A stretch of 64,000 nt of DNA from Ascochyta rabiei (taxonomy: Eukaryota > Ascomycota > Dothideomycetes > Pleosporales > Didymellaceae), in assembly GCF_004011695.2 (NCBI RefSeq), contig NC_082410.1:744001-808000 (forward strand), in the 5' to 3' direction. The translations under genes and the position numbers were made by a program. This document shows, one piece after another, positions 29,634 to 42,691 of this stretch. The stretch's first letter is position 1, and the number at the start of each line of letters is the position of its first letter. The notes below the pieces were generated by a model, which worked only from the letters and a program-made list of their open reading frames with translations, did not search any database and was not told where the DNA came from.

Positions 29634-32600
29634 CCTGACTTCCTATACTGGCATTGTCGTCTTGGCTCGTTGTGGTGTTCATGTTCATCGTGGTCTGTGC
29701 CCTTCTGTCCGTTCCTGCTCGGGATCCGCGGATGGAAGAAGGCCGTGATGGAAGGTGGCACCCTATCCGTGTTCGATGCAATGACCGAGGCACACGGAAG
29801 TCGACGGCAACGAAAGATTGAGACATGGACCTACCTGAAGTTCCAAGAGCTGACACAAGCGTACAGTAGAGTCACACGAGGCTGGTCGTATAGGAGTCGA
29901 GTCTGGCAACGATGGACCAAGGCACAGCGAAGAGGTTCTCAACTATCTCTGCGGCCAGCGAGAGGACAGGAGGGGTGGGCGGGAGGGAATGGGAGGCTGC
30001 AGGGCACAGAGTGGTCTGGTACGCTTCAGGGTATCCTATTCGTAGAGAGACGGTCGGGGTGGGGGAGGGAGCAGGAGGAGGAGGGTTTTGAGGAAAGATA
30101 GGGCCGAAGATTTTCAGCACCACATCAGATCCAAGAGACTCCGTGCTCGACCGTGGTGGGGAGAGGATGATAAAGAGGAGGTGAAGGGGAGGTGAGGAGA
30201 GGATGATGTTCTTCAGACGGCAGAGCTCTCACCAAACGACGGGCTCACAGCACGCCCAGGAGCCAGCGTGGGCCCGCGCTCGACAGGCTTGGAGCGAGCC
30301 GGGCTGGCAGGGCTAACCTTATCGGCAACGTGAAAGCTCATAACCTTGGAAGGCAGGGAACACCAGCCAACCGTGGCGTGTTCCGTCCGGCGTCGTGGAT
30401 CGCTGGCGTTTTGCTCAATGCTGCTGGCGGCGACCAGCCAGGAACACGCAGAACTCGCAAAACACGCTTGATATTGCCTGCACGCGTCGTAGCCCGTAGC
30501 TTCCGCAGAGGTGCGCCCTCCCCATCACCGCCTGTCTCGCGCACCGTCATGCCGTAGCCCCCAACTGCAACTAATGCCTGACTAGCTGGCCAACGGGCTG
30601 CGAGGAACGCGCTGCTGGGCTGGCACGCTGGTAGCTGGCTGTCAAGTGCGCGAGTCCCCGCCTGCTCGAATGAGACCTTGGGAGCGTCTCCGGTCAGTGT
30701 GAAGCCAACGCATGCAGCTACCGGGGTGCGTCTCTGATCGCCGGCCAATGTGTCCTCGTCTGCGCACAGAAAACATGTTGCTTTGCATGCTTTGAACAGC
30801 CAAGACAGTGAACGGGCAGTGCTGCCGCAGCTCACACGCTGCAATCGGCAATCGTGGTTCCCCTGGCACGTCCTTGCGCCAAGTGGCAGGAGACGCCTCA
30901 GAGATGCCTCATCGTCATCAAGTGGTGATGGATCATTTGCTGGAGCCTCCTGGCCCGCTGCGTTCGCGGGTGCGTACAGATGCTTGCGGGCTGCTGCATC
31001 GCCTGGGGTGGCACACGTGAACATGTACACGGTCGAGTACGCCGTCTGCAAGCAGCTTCAACACCAGCAGCCGGGTGACCTCACAAGCTAGGCTCCCTAC
31101 AAACACGCAAACTCAGTGCATGCGATTCAAAGCTTGGAAACCCAGAATGCCCTCCGCTCACGCTTCTTCCGCGTAGTGGAGTCACTGGAGTGCTCTAAGA
31201 GAGACTATCGCACAACCATCGGTACCGAGCTTCGTAGCCCGAGTAGCACCGACCTCCTTGCTGATGAAGCCACAGGCCCGGCCGTTGAGGTGATCCTATC
31301 GCTCTGTACGAAGATGGTTGCTGCGTGCTGCGGTTTCAACACACACAGGAGTCTCGCCAGGTGGATCGTTTACATGCAATCAACTGCAGCTTGCCTGTTG
31401 AGCAACGCGTCTGGCAGCACCAGACAGTGCCTCTTCATCTTGCGAGATTGCCAAATCCGCATCCCGGTGCTCAAGCCCATGTTGCCGAACTGGACTTGAA
31501 GCTTCCAGAAATCAGCCGTGGTCGACCTTCCCTTGCAGGAGCTAGCCACTCCTTTCGCGGGGTTAGGTGCATGCATACAGTATGATCCGGTTGCCTCCAA
31601 CGAGCTTTGTTCCGCTGCGTCGTAACAGCACTTGCAGAAGCAATACAGTACAACGCCTGACGCTGACCGCAGTGGGGCCCAAGGCTACAGATCGTCTCTA
31701 CCGTGCCTGTTTGCTTCCATTGCTTGAGCAAGGCAGCACCAGCACCCGTTGCAGGCATATGGCCGAGACTGGGCAGGGCAACCCTTCAGCTCCATGCCCG
31801 TCCCTGCAACTGCATCAAAGAACGTCAATTGGCGTTTCTGCTGACGTCTGACATACGATGTGACGATTGAGTGAAATTGGCAACTTGTTGCGTGCGGCTG
31901 GCGTGTGGGCTCATGGCTTCCAAACGATAGATGCTAGCGCCCTCTTTGGCCAACCTGGAGTCCTTCACGACCTTCGGGCGCCCGTCCAAAAGCACCGTTG
32001 GAACGCAACAATCGGCAACGCCTTCTCTTGGTCTGACTCTCGCATGCAGCTAGCACTCGTAGCCGGCTTCCGCGTACCGTGTCTCGTCGTTGAGCCAGGA
32101 CTGCAGCTAACTTGTCATGTCCTCGGTCTATAACACGACCGCGAATACCGCGCGCGTCTCCAAGGCCCCTGATGAGCCTCCATGCACGCGACCACGCGTG
32201 CGATGAAAGTTTTACCTCCAACCCATTTTCGTTGCGCTCCGTTCCACGCCTTGTCTTGTCCGACTGCACACCGAGTCTATCGACAGATGATCCGTGGGCT
32301 CAGTGGGCCTGAAGCTGCAGCTACCGTGGACAACCGTCGTTGCTAGCAAATTTGCTCAAGACTTTTCATCACGATTCATCACGGTGCGGGCCTTGTGAGC
32401 AGATCTTCACGCTTTTCCACAGCAACCAGACCGTCCTGCGCCGAGCGGCGTGGTAGCACTGCGGACAACGGGCAACAGGCTGCGTTTGCGGATGGATCCC
32501 CTACCGCCGGCCTCGTCGCTTACCTGGTTGTCTGGGCACCGCAGGAGCTGACAGATCTTGTGCAGCTTGCACGACGGTTGAAGAGCAAACTTTGCAACGT

Positions 32601-34083
32601 TTACAGACACGGCTGCTGGGGGCAAGGTGCATGTTTCAATGTTTGCAACACATGTCTGCTCCACATATAGCTCAACGAGAATGAAGCCGCGAAGCTCGGC
32701 CGCGCCCTGACTTGCAACAAGCACATTTAATGATTCAAAGGGGCGCAGTGACGCTGCAACGCGGAACTTGTTACCCCGCTCGGCGGTCAAAGCGCGATTC
32801 CTGAAGCCTGAAAGTTCAGCCAATGCTTCAATACGGTATTGTCACGGAATTTCTTTTTCCTAGTCCCGCTGTACACGCGTTGGAGGCGTAATGCTGGAGC
32901 AATTGGGGTCGCGCGTTCACGCGTACCGCGTAAAGTAGTCACATAGTTTGCGCAGCGTCGTGACCAGCCTCTGAAACCGTCCATGGGACGCCCAAGGCGC
33001 ACTGATGGTGATTCATGTTGATCTCATGCAGCATCCAGATGGCTGCACACCAAAGGGCTCTCAACCTTGGTTGCAGCCGACTTCAGCAGCCCAACTCAGC
33101 ATTTCTACAGCAACGAGGTGTGATGACGTCCAGTGCAGGCCCGAGGCTAAATACGTGCGAAGTTTGTCGCAGCTTGTGGAAGCTGAACCGGTTCCTCGTC
33201 ACGATAGCGCCCGTAGCGAGTCTCACAACAGTGTGATTATGCATCGTCACAAGCCGATCAACACGGCCGAAAAGAGGGGCTTCCGATAAGCGCTGAACGT
33301 GAGGAGCACAAGTCATGTTTGCGCAATGCTGAACCATCGGCCATGTGCAGTCACTCGGTTTGGAGGCCACCTCGACTGGCTGGTTGCGGCCTGCCTTGCC
33401 CGAGACCAGCCTTGATTGCGGCACCGCTGTTCACAGTTTTCAGAAAACAGCCCTGCCAGTGCAAAAGTCTAGAGGACGTAATATGCGATCGTAGTAAATG
33501 TATTACGTTCAATCCCCAATCAACCGCCGCACGCGTTTGTCTCAGTCGGCATTTGCAGCTCCAGCCGGCCTCTCCACCAGCTCACGTCCATCGTCCATTC
33601 TGTATGTGCCCATTCCATAATGCAGTATCTGTGAGAGCGGAGGGTCGAACGGATCGGTCTTTGGCGATGCACTGCCTGTGCCTGGAGGTTGGAGTTTTGA
33701 CAACGTAGACAGGCATGACTCAGCCTTCACGCTGTCAAAAAGCTGTCGGACAACATAGGTAGATAAGACAGCACCGCAGCCCACACATGTCTAATCTGAT
33801 GGAAGCAGATAGGCAGACGTGGTCTCCAGAGCCTGGTGGATGACGAGACGAGGTTTGACATCGAAGAGGTTGAGGTTGAAGTTGAGGCTGGCAACGGAAG
33901 AACAATTCGCCTAGCTGCAGCAACGCGCCTGTTTTGCGCCTAGCCTGGGACCCACCGTCTCCATTGAAATCTTGGAAACTTCACGAACATGATAGCTGTG
34001 GTGTTGACTTGAGCGCATGCTGACTGATTGCGCGTGGAGTGTCCCAATACAACTGTTGTCTGAAACTGCAGTATTTGCGCACC

Positions 34084-36584
34084 ATGGATATCCACAGGTC
34101 GCGTTTCGTGCCTTTCCCGCCGTCTGCTATCAACGCCCTCGCATTTTCGCATACCGAACCCGAACATGGCCAGCAAGAGCCTGGGTCGCTGAGGCTCGCT
34201 ATCGGACGCTCAAACGGAAACATCGAGATATGGAACCCTGCGAATGGTGCCTGGCTGCAAGAGAAGGTCTTCTACGGCGGCAAAGACCGCAGCGTTGAGG
34301 GTCTGGTGTGGACACAGAACCCCGACCAGAGGGACTCGAACGGCAAGATCGTGCCTGGACGCTTGCGACTGTTTAGCATCGGATACTCAAGCAGCGTCAC
34401 GGAGTGGGACCTTGCGACTGGTCTCCCGGCGCGGCACTCGAACGGCAACCATAGCGAAGTATGGTGTATCGCAGCGCAGCCGAGGGCAAAGAACAGTCAT
34501 GTTGGAGGCGCCGACGATACCGGCTCCTACCAGAAGCTCGTAGCAGGCTGCGCAGACGGCACGCTGGTTCTCCTCTCCACTGAAGACGACGACCTCCGCT
34601 TCGAGCGATTTGTATCTCGTGCGTCGACGAAGAAAGCTCGTGCGCTGAGTGTCGCATATAAAGACCATGATACTGTGCTTGCAGGCTTTGCAGACAGCAT
34701 GATTCGAGTCTTCGACACAAGGAACGGCAACGTCATCAGGAACATTTCTTTAGGCAGCGGACCACACGGCGGGCCGAAGGAAATTTTGGTATGGAAAGTC
34801 AAGTGTCTCTCCAACGGCGACTTCGTTTCCGGCGACTCCACTGGCGAGATCAGGGTCTACAGCGGCAAAAACTACAGTCAGACGCAGAGAATCTCCGGCC
34901 ACGAGGCGGATGTCCTCGACCTGGCCGTTTCACGCGACGGCACGGGCATCTTCAGCGCGGGCATGGACCGTCGCACATGCTTCTACACTTGCAAGAAGTC
35001 GCAAGGAAACAAGGGACAGAATGGCAAGTGGCGTAAGGTATCACACCAAAGGTACCACGAGCACGACGTGAAGGCCATGGCAACATACGAGGGCAACAAG
35101 CTCAGCGTCGTTGTCTCTGGAGGTAAGAACCACAATCCCGTCTCGTCATTGGACAGAAGCTCACAACATTCTTGTAGGTATTGATACACAGCCTATCGTC
35201 GTTCCCCTGCGTCAGTTTGGTCAAGAGCTCAGCCGAGGTCTGCCAGCGCTGCCTGCCACTCCTCCTCTTGTGAGCGCCCCCGAAGCACGGCTGTTGGTCA
35301 GCTGGTGGAACACTGAGGTCCGTGTTTGGCGCGTCAAGCCGAATCACGACGGCACAGAAAAGCCAAAGGTTGTCGCACGTCTGGCTTTACAAGGAGAGGA
35401 GAACATCACATCCGTCTCCATCACTCAGGACGGCGAGCTTCTCAGTGTTGCGACAGCAGATGCTGTAAAGCTGTTCCAGCTCATCCGCCCACAATCAGGA
35501 ACTGGACCCAGTCTTCACATCAGGAAGATCGAGATGCCCGACATCGAGGGTGCGAGGAATGTACGCCTGACAGCGGACGGAAAGTGGCTCGCGGCGGTGA
35601 CTGCGACCAACGAAGTCAGGTTCGTCAGGATCATCAGGACTGAGGATCCAGATGATCAGCCTCGTCCGCTCGCCAAGGTCGCACGCCTGCAGCGTATGCC
35701 TCGAGAGGATAGCCGGACGACGTCTCTCACTGGACAGCATGGATCCTACGAACGCTCCATCAACCACGCCGAGTTTTCATCCGACGGCAGCGTGTTCGCT
35801 GTCACGGATCTTGCGGGCTACATCGACACGTGGGTCGTCGAAGGGCACGAGGACTCAACCGCGCCCGAAGTGGACATTGACGAATCCGCCTCGGACGTTG
35901 CCGAGGACGAGGACTCTGACGATGACGACGACGGGGGAGCAAAGGAGCAGATCACCTTCCTCGGCCAGCGATGGATACGCAACCCCACTGGCCACTTGCT
36001 GCCACGTCTTGACTCGACACCCACACTACTGTCGTTCCAACCCAGTACAGACGGCTCTCAGCCACAACCGAATGGCAACCCTGCAGTTCATCCCACACGG
36101 TCCAACCCTCACCCCCACTCGCACGAGGTGCCGACTGCAGAGCACAGGCTGCTCGTCACATCAGCGAAGCACCAGCTGTATATCTTCGAAGTGACTGCCG
36201 GCCGTCTTTCAGGATGGTCCAGGAGGAATCCACCATCCAGCTACCCGTCCGAATACCGCATGCTCGACCTCCCCGCCAAGGGGTGCGTATGGGACGTGAC
36301 CGCGTCGCAGCAGCGTCTGTGGCTGTACGGCGAGAAATGGCTCTTCATGTTCGACCTGAGCAAAGACCTGCCCCTGTCCGACGACGGATCCAAGAAGCGC
36401 AAGCGCGAGCGCGACGCTGCAGTCGACACGCCGAGGAAGACGACGACCAGCGGCGCCGGCGACGCCATCCCGTCGAGAGAAAGCACAGTGACCAAGATGC
36501 GCAAGTACAACGGCGCGCCGGGCAAGGACGCAGGCAAAGCGACCTGGCTGGACGTGCACGCAGGCAGGACCAACGCGCTCGCCA

Positions 36585-36623
<39 letters not shown>

Positions 36624-36895
36624 GCGAGGCGGCCCAACCGCTGACGTCTCTACGGCGAACCGCCACGCACGACGAGCTGACGACCCACGGCGACGTGCCT
36701 GCTGGCGGCGAGGTGGGCGAAGTGGAGCCCAAGGCGAGCTGGTGGCACACGTTCAAGTACCGGCCGATACTGGGCATGGTGCCTGTGCGCGGCGGGGAGC
36801 AAGGCCAGGGCCAGCTGCTCGAGGTGGTGCTTGTCGAGCGGCCCTCGTGGGAGCTCGATCTACCACCGCGGTTTGTCGGGGCGCACGAGAAGTAA
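34084..36895 (+). CDS. UTP4: UTP4 (Cirhin), WD40 protein of the U3 snoRNP / SSU processome
   Basis: A nucleolar WD40-repeat protein of the t-UTP/UtpA subcomplex, needed for pre-18S rRNA processing. Exons are 34084-35122 and 35178-36895 (intron gtaaga...tag), giving 918 residues. The start MDIHRSRFVPFPPSAINALAF has a strong context (caccatgg); the frame upstream has no ATG. Repeated blades are visible: LRLAIGRSNGNIEIWNP, KLVAGCADGTLVLLS, VLAGFADSMIRVFDTRNG, FVSGDSTGEIRVYSG and ADVLDLAVSRDGTGIFSAG. After the intron come ISITQDGELLSVAT-like blades and EFSSDGSVFAVTDLAGYIDTW. An acidic stretch lies near residue 600, and an 11-residue Asp run near 36587-36619. The C-terminal WWHTFKYRPILGMV and LVERPSWELDLPPRF segment is typical of the family. 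Confidence 0.93.
36587..36619 (+). repeat. (GAC)11 coding triplet repeat
   Basis: Eleven consecutive GAC codons encode a poly-Asp run inside the C-terminal region of UTP4. It is preceded by Asn and followed by Glu-Ser-Glu. All codons are identical, which suggests recent slippage. Confidence 0.95.
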
Positions 36896-38983
36896 GCATG
36901 TGGGGGGGTTTTTTTTCTGTCTGCAAGACCAGAAGAAAGACGAGGGGAAAAAAAAGTTTATAGATGCATTGGGTTTCGGCGTTGATACCTCGTCCAATCG
37001 AAACACCGATTCGAGTTTGACTTGCTCTTCTTCCCAATGTCCACACAGCCGTGACGATTGCTCACCCTAGAAGCATCCGGGAAGCAACACGACACGTTCC
37101 ACGCCGCGCGGTGCAGTCCAGGGCGCCGTGCAAGCTTATCGAAAGCCGAGCATGGTAGGGTGTCCTGCTCATGCTAATGCTTCGGAGGACGACGCGTCGA
37201 TGCTAGATACCACACACATATGGCAAGTGGGGGGTCCAGACCACCCTTGTCTGGGTATTGCAGTGACTCGTCAGCACACAGGATATTTGACCGAGTGCAA
37301 GTCGACGGGGATTGAGATGATCATCTGATACAGCACAGTCTGTGCTTGTTGGGATGGATGGGCAGGGTCTGGGTCTGGGTGTTTGTTATTTGCAAGAAGG
37401 AGATGGATGCAGTAGAGATGTGCAGTCGTCGACACGTGATGTGGGGTAGTCGGTTCGTGAATCTCACAGTCGTCGCACGCATCTTCGAGCCCAACGTGTA
37501 GCGTGCTGATGTCAGATGTGGTGCTGAGGTGCTCGCCAGTAGCTGCTTTGGCGGTCTGTCTACTATCGCGTGCGTGTCTCTGCACCTGCTCCATGCAGCA
37601 GCATCTGCGGTGATGTGCGCGAGGTTGCGCCAGCAGGAATGTGTAGCATCATGTATTCGCAAGCTGTCTCACCGCAGAGGCAACGATGTTGCAAGATCGC
37701 CTGTGACAGGCCGCGTCGTTGCAGCAGATCGACCTGATGGCTGACGCAGACCAATGATGACGAGGCACGCGCTCGCCAAAGGGCTGCGTGCGCTGCCTGT
37801 CAGTTCGCCACATGGCCGCACGGCCAATAACAGTGCGCAGGGGTTCGAGCGCGCCAGAGAAGAGGCAATCTGGAAGGGACAACGCTGTCGCAAGCCATGG
37901 TGCGGGCTTGTTTGATCAAAAGGTGCGTGTGGGAATGGGGCAGCAGCTGGGGGAGACATGTTCATCCGGCTGTTCTTGAAGCGGCTGCGTCGTCAACGGC
38001 GGCGGTGGAGCCACTGATTCACCAGGAAAAAGCTGCCGCACACCGGTGCGTTACGCGTACATGGGCTCCGCGGCGTGCAGGGGCCGATCTCCGGTCCACG
38101 GCAGCAGGGCGCGTGGTGGAGTGCGATAGGCGCACGCAAGCGACGACTGCGCGTTTGCGAGAGGCGCGAGGAGAGTGGAAGCCTCCCAGTGCTGGGGCAG
38201 AGTCACGTTGCAGGCAAACCATGGTGAAGAGGGTCGTGGGCTGCCAAGGGTTCGAGAGCCGTCGAGGCTTCGCGCGCTCCTGTGGTTCTGTGGCGGCTAG
38301 GGCCAAGCCAAGTAGCATACGCAATCGCTTAGCGTGCCATCAGGGCTTGGCGGCCGCGTGTGTGCGAGAAGCAAGCGAGGGCGTGCGGAGGAAAGCGAAG
38401 TTCAGAGCGCACAGCAGGGCCACGATAGACGGCGGCTGCAGAGAGCAGAGAAGACGCACGCGGGTCTCCGGTGGCGCGCAATCGTCGGGGCGGTAGCGTC
38501 GTGGGTGGTGGCCGGCCAGCGCGTTTCGTTGCAGCCGTGTGTTGGAGCAGGCGTCGGTGGGTGAGGGCCGCGTGTCGACCGCGAAGCCCCTAACCAAAGC
38601 GGCAAGGCGCCGCTGTCCGCTGTTGCCCCATTCCCGCCCTCATGAACGCCCTCCGTCCCTGCGCACCCTCTCTGCTCAGCCGAACCGATTCCAGTCCCCT
38701 CTGGCCGTCGTCTTGCGCATACCGGACGCTGCAGCACCGTGCTCGCCAACGTGCCCGACGACGCCGACCGACGACGACGACCGACCACCGGCGACTGCCG
38801 ACCGACGTCTCACGTCTCTGCACCCATCGCCCGCCGTGACGTCTGCCCGCTAGCGACCCGGGGCTGTGCAGCGCCCATCGTCCGCAGCCTACTTACACCC
38901 GCCGCCCGCGCTCCTCGCCCCTCGCCCGCCCACGTCGACTCTCCACCACCACCACACGCACTCACACCACCCGCCCGCCCGCC
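36896..38983. other. Intergenic, no supported gene
   Basis: These 2.1 kb lie between UTP4 and PNG1. The second half is very GC-rich (38,000-38,980) and therefore full of long chance frames on both strands. The last 300 bp before the PNG1 ATG are C-rich and are the likely promoter and leader. I see no recognisable protein or RNA gene. Confidence 0.5.
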
Positions 38984-40374
38984 ATGGACCACCCGCGAGC
39001 CTCGTCACGGGCGCCTGCCGCCGACGTCGACCGCCTGGCCGCCGAGCTGACGGAGCGCTTCCGTTCCGTCCTCAGCACCAAGCGCATGAACGACCTCTCC
39101 ACATACTCGTCGCACTCGCGCTCTGCCTCGCCTGCCCCGCGAGACTTTGGCTCCCCGCAACCGCCCGCCGCCGCCGCCCCGCCGTCGTACGCATCGCTCA
39201 AGAACATCCCGCTCGTCGCCCAGGCCCCCAGCGACGCCCGCTCGCTGCGCTTCCGCAACATGCTGCACTCGCTCTCCAACATGCCCACGCGCTGGGAGAA
39301 CCCCGGCCTGCTCGACGAGGCCCTGCGCGTCGTGCCCCTCGAGCAGATCTACAACGAGGCCGACGAGGAGAGCCAGATCCTGCAGGCCGAGGCCGACAGT
39401 CTCGGCGCTGGCAAGAAGGCCGCCTGGGGCTACCAGGACTGCGTCGTCCGAGCCCTGCTGCGCTGGTTCAAGCGCTCCTTCTTCCACTGGGTCAACAACC
39501 CCCCGTGCTCGCGCTGCTACTCGCCCACCGTCGCCGTCGGCCTCACCGCACCGCTTCCCGACGAGCACGCCCGCGGCGCCAACCAGGTCGAGGCCTACAA
39601 GTGCTCCCACGATGGCTGCCAGAACTACGAGCGCTTCCCCCGCTACAACGACGCCTTCGTCCTACTGCAGACCCGCAAAGGCCGATGTGGCGAGTGGGCC
39701 AACTGCTTCAGCATGCTGTGCCGCGCCGTTGGATCGCGCGTCCGCTGGGTCTGGAACGCAGAGGACCACGTCTGGACAGAGGTCTACTCGGTCCACCGCA
39801 AGCGATGGGTCCACGTGGACGCCTGCGAAGAGGCCTGGGACAAGCCCCGGCTCTACACAGATGGTACGTCCAAGCTCCCTCCATCAGCCTCCACCTCCAC
39901 CCTCTTCACAGACTAACGTGTGCATCAGGCTGGGGCAAGAAGCTCTCCTACTGCATCGCCTTCTCTGCGGACGGCGCCATGGACGTTACGCGACGCTACG
40001 TGCGCGACCAGAACAAGCACGCAGCGCCCCGCAACCGCGCTCCTGAGGCCGTCGTGCTCCACATCATGGATGAGATCCGTGCTGTGCGACGCAAGGACAT
40101 GTCCAAGCAAGACAAGTTCCGCCTGCAAGGTGAAGACCTGCGTGAAGCAAAGGAGCTTCGCGGCTACGTCATCTCTTCCATTGCGCACGACATCAGCAGG
40201 CTCAGGCCCGAAGACATCATCAACGGAGCCGTCGCACCTCGACGCAACGACGCCGATGCTGACAAGGCATTGGAAGGCCGCATGAGTGGAAACGCGCAAT
40301 GGATCCGAGCAAGGAACGAGCAAGGACGAGGCCAGTCGAACCAGCAGGACCCTCGCAACCAGCACTCACGCTGA
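38984..40374 (+). CDS. PNG1: Cytosolic peptide:N-glycanase (PNGase)
   Basis: A transglutaminase-fold amidase that removes N-glycans from misfolded glycoproteins exported from the ER, acting with Rad23 and the proteasome. Exons are 38984-39863 and 39929-40374 (intron gtacgt...cag), giving 441 residues from [11 protein letters not shown]. The zinc-binding pairs CSRC and CSHDGC lie before the core. The catalytic triad is present as C235 ([10 protein letters not shown]), H262 (AEDHVWTEV) and D279 (HVDACE). The spacing of 27 and 17 residues equals that of yeast Png1 (C191, H218, D235). The C-terminal region ([25 protein letters not shown]) fits fungal orthologues. GC at third positions is very high. 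The frame choice is firm because the other long frames here lack any domain. Confidence 0.95.
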
Positions 40375-41848
40375 GCATCCTGCACACACCCGCCACTCAC
40401 TGCCTTCTCTTCTACCGCCATCTTCGCCCATCCTGCCGCCCTACAACGCAGCCGAGCTAGGTTCTAGTGCACAGCACTCGGCCGCTCTGGCATGTAGGTC
40501 TGGACTGCGCCTTGCATGGCCCTCTTCGACACCCACCGACCCCCGCGACGTTCGTTCACGAGCACCCCGCGCCCTGTAACCATAGAAGCTCGGATCCGGA
40601 TTCAGCGACTCATCCCACCTTTTGCGACGGCGTTCATGGCGCAATACCCACAGCATTAGTAGCCTAACCTCTAATGTCTGCACCACCCCTCGGGTTCTCA
40701 TCCTATCACTAGCCTGGCCCCAACCACTGCCAGCGCACACCCATGGACACGGGGCTTTTCCTTTTACGATCATCCTGCATATTCACTTCTTCCTCTGTGC
40801 GTGCGACGCAGGATTAGCGGCGCCGTTTATACCACTTGGCTTTCTGGATCACGATTTGATACACCTTTTTCTTATGTCTTTTGCGATTTCACAGTCTTGG
40901 TTTATGATGAGCATCTCTGGGCATTTGATGTAGCCTCGTATGACACGAAGGCATTTACTTTTGAGGCGAGTTTAGTTCGCGAGTGAGCCGTGCTCTGTAC
41001 GCAGGCTGAGGGCGGTGCAGAGACCGTGGTGGTGAGGACGCGCGTCATGCATGGGACGCCGCGAGAAACTTGGGTGGGAGAGACGCAGGTGCAGATAGAA
41101 AAATGAAGGCCCAAGACGATTGGTGAAGCCTTTTTTTTTGCAACCCGCACCCAGAGATTGGACCCAGACTTTGGTGATGTTACATGTTGTGGTTTGATGA
41201 TGCACGAAACATTGCAGAGGGCGGCGGGAGACGCGCGTCTTGAAGCCTCCATGTTTGAGAGCTGACACATGAGCAAAGCATGCCCTCACTCCTAGCTAAT
41301 GAGTCGCCTCCCCTCCAGCAGCCTCAGGAACGAGCTCTCTGGCTCAACCCATCTTCGCAGCTTCCATGAACCGTAGCCATGTTCGCTAGCCCAAGACGAA
41401 CCCTAACCGCGCGTTACCTCTTTGAGAAGTCAAGGTGACACACCCAGACAGTCGAGTCAGAATCAGGCCAGAGATGATGGCTGATGCCATGGCACATTCC
41501 TGCAAAAAAAAACCCTTCCTCGCAAACCCATACACACACAGACGATTATAAACACGCTGGATTACGCTTCCTCGATATCGTCATCTCGAGGGGAAGGGAC
41601 AGGAAAGGAAAGGAAAGGAAAAACGGCAGATGCTCTGTTTCAGAACGACGGCAACTCGGCGATGGATGGGCCTTGGCGCGCAGAGAGCCTCGAGGAGAGG
41701 TGCGCGTAGTCTATTTTTGGAAACGTGGCTGAGGATGGGATTCGCGGCTGCTTGCGCCTTGGTGATGGCTTGCCTTGGCTTGGCTTGGCTTGGCTGGTTG
41801 GTCGCTAGAGTCGGGGCGCGCAGTGGGAGGTTGGCGGGGCTGGCCTGG

Positions 41849-41850
<2 letters not shown>

Positions 41851-41889
<39 letters not shown>
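41851..41889. repeat. (GT)n microsatellite, about 39 bp
   Basis: An uninterrupted GT dinucleotide run of about 19 units in the PNG1-SUR7 intergenic region. Confidence 0.95.
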
Positions 41890-41890
<1 letters not shown>

Positions 41891-42333
41891 CAGACAGAGC
41901 ATGTGGAGTGTCGTCGCCCGTGCTGGTGTGGCTTCTCGTCTTCCGCACACGTCAATTGCCTGTTTGGGCAAGACGTGTGAGGTTTTGCTAATTGCACCGA
42001 GACTACGAGGCGCATTGATGATGATGATGATGATGTCCAGAGAGTCAGAGACGAATGTTTGGGAAAACTGGGAGGATTGCATGAGCATTGCGTGGCCGTG
42101 GATCATCTGGGCACATTGCACAGCAAACAAGGCTGGAGATGTGCAGCTGAACACGCACACCATCGCGTCTTTCACGACACACAGGACTGAGCTGCATCTC
42201 GCCCGGGCACACTCGCTGTCCCCGCTCCCCGAGAAGCACAGCGCAGGTCAGCGTGGGGCGTCGCGTCAGTCCGCCTGCCCCAGCAAGCCCGAGGTCGCAA
42301 GCCCTGTGAGGCTCGGTGAAGACTAGCCACGCC

Positions 42334-42369
42334 GCTGACTGGCTGACTGGCTGACTGGCTGACTGGCTG
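42334..42369. repeat. 8-bp tandem repeat (ggctgact)
   Basis: About four and a half tandem copies of an octamer, roughly 320 bp before the SUR7-family start. It lies within the likely promoter region. Confidence 0.85.
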
Positions 42370-42691
42370 TTCAGCGGCCGATCTTACTGGGCAACCCGCA
42401 CTTGCACAAGACCCTGGCTGTGCCTCCCACAGCCCCCTTCAGCTGGGTTCAGCGCCCACACGCAAGCTTGTACAAAAGCTGACCGACCCGCGCGCCGTTT
42501 GACTGACCCCTCATCTGTTTGGTCTTCTGTCGTTCAGCCTCTCGCATTCACCTGTCTTTGCCTCGGCGACTCGACAATTGCGAATTGCCATCACGACTGC
42601 CTCGCGCAATCGATAACAACCATCCTCTGACGTCGCGTGTCGAAGCACTTGACCATCCATCCACTCGCTCTACACTCGCACCACCGCAAAC

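Larger units (their letters stand above)
28235..34083. other. 5.8-kb stretch with no supported gene
   Basis: The largest gene-free interval in the window. Many short frames occur on both strands, as expected in GC-rich DNA. The longest (30338-31051 minus, 29215-29856 minus) have no domain, and the first lacks an ATG at its beginning. No transposase, reverse transcriptase or terminal repeat is visible, and the base composition does not look strongly RIP-mutated. Two 24-bp tandem repeats lie at 29361-29408 and 29530-29633. The ends must contain the cyclin and UTP4 promoters. Confidence 0.5.
40375..42691. other. Intergenic with several simple repeats
   Basis: These 2.3 kb lie between PNG1 and the SUR7-family gene. 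They hold a (GT)n tract, an AAAGG run near 41600, CTTGG runs near 41770, a GAT run at 42017-42035 and an 8-bp tandem repeat at 42334. No gene is recognised. Confidence 0.55.

Noticed and set aside
30338..31051. 237-codon minus-strand open frame
   Set aside because: It begins at a non-ATG codon, shows no domain, and lies in GC-rich DNA where long chance frames are expected.
37790..37870. tRNA B-box-like word (ggttcgagcgc)
   Set aside because: There is no matching A box at the right distance, and the flanking bases do not pair as an acceptor stem. The similar word near 38247 fails the same test.
38866..40046. Long alternative plus-strand frames over PNG1 (Pro/Arg/Ala-rich)
   Set aside because: They are shadows caused by very high third-position GC. 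Only the frame starting at 38984 carries the PNGase triad and zinc motifs.
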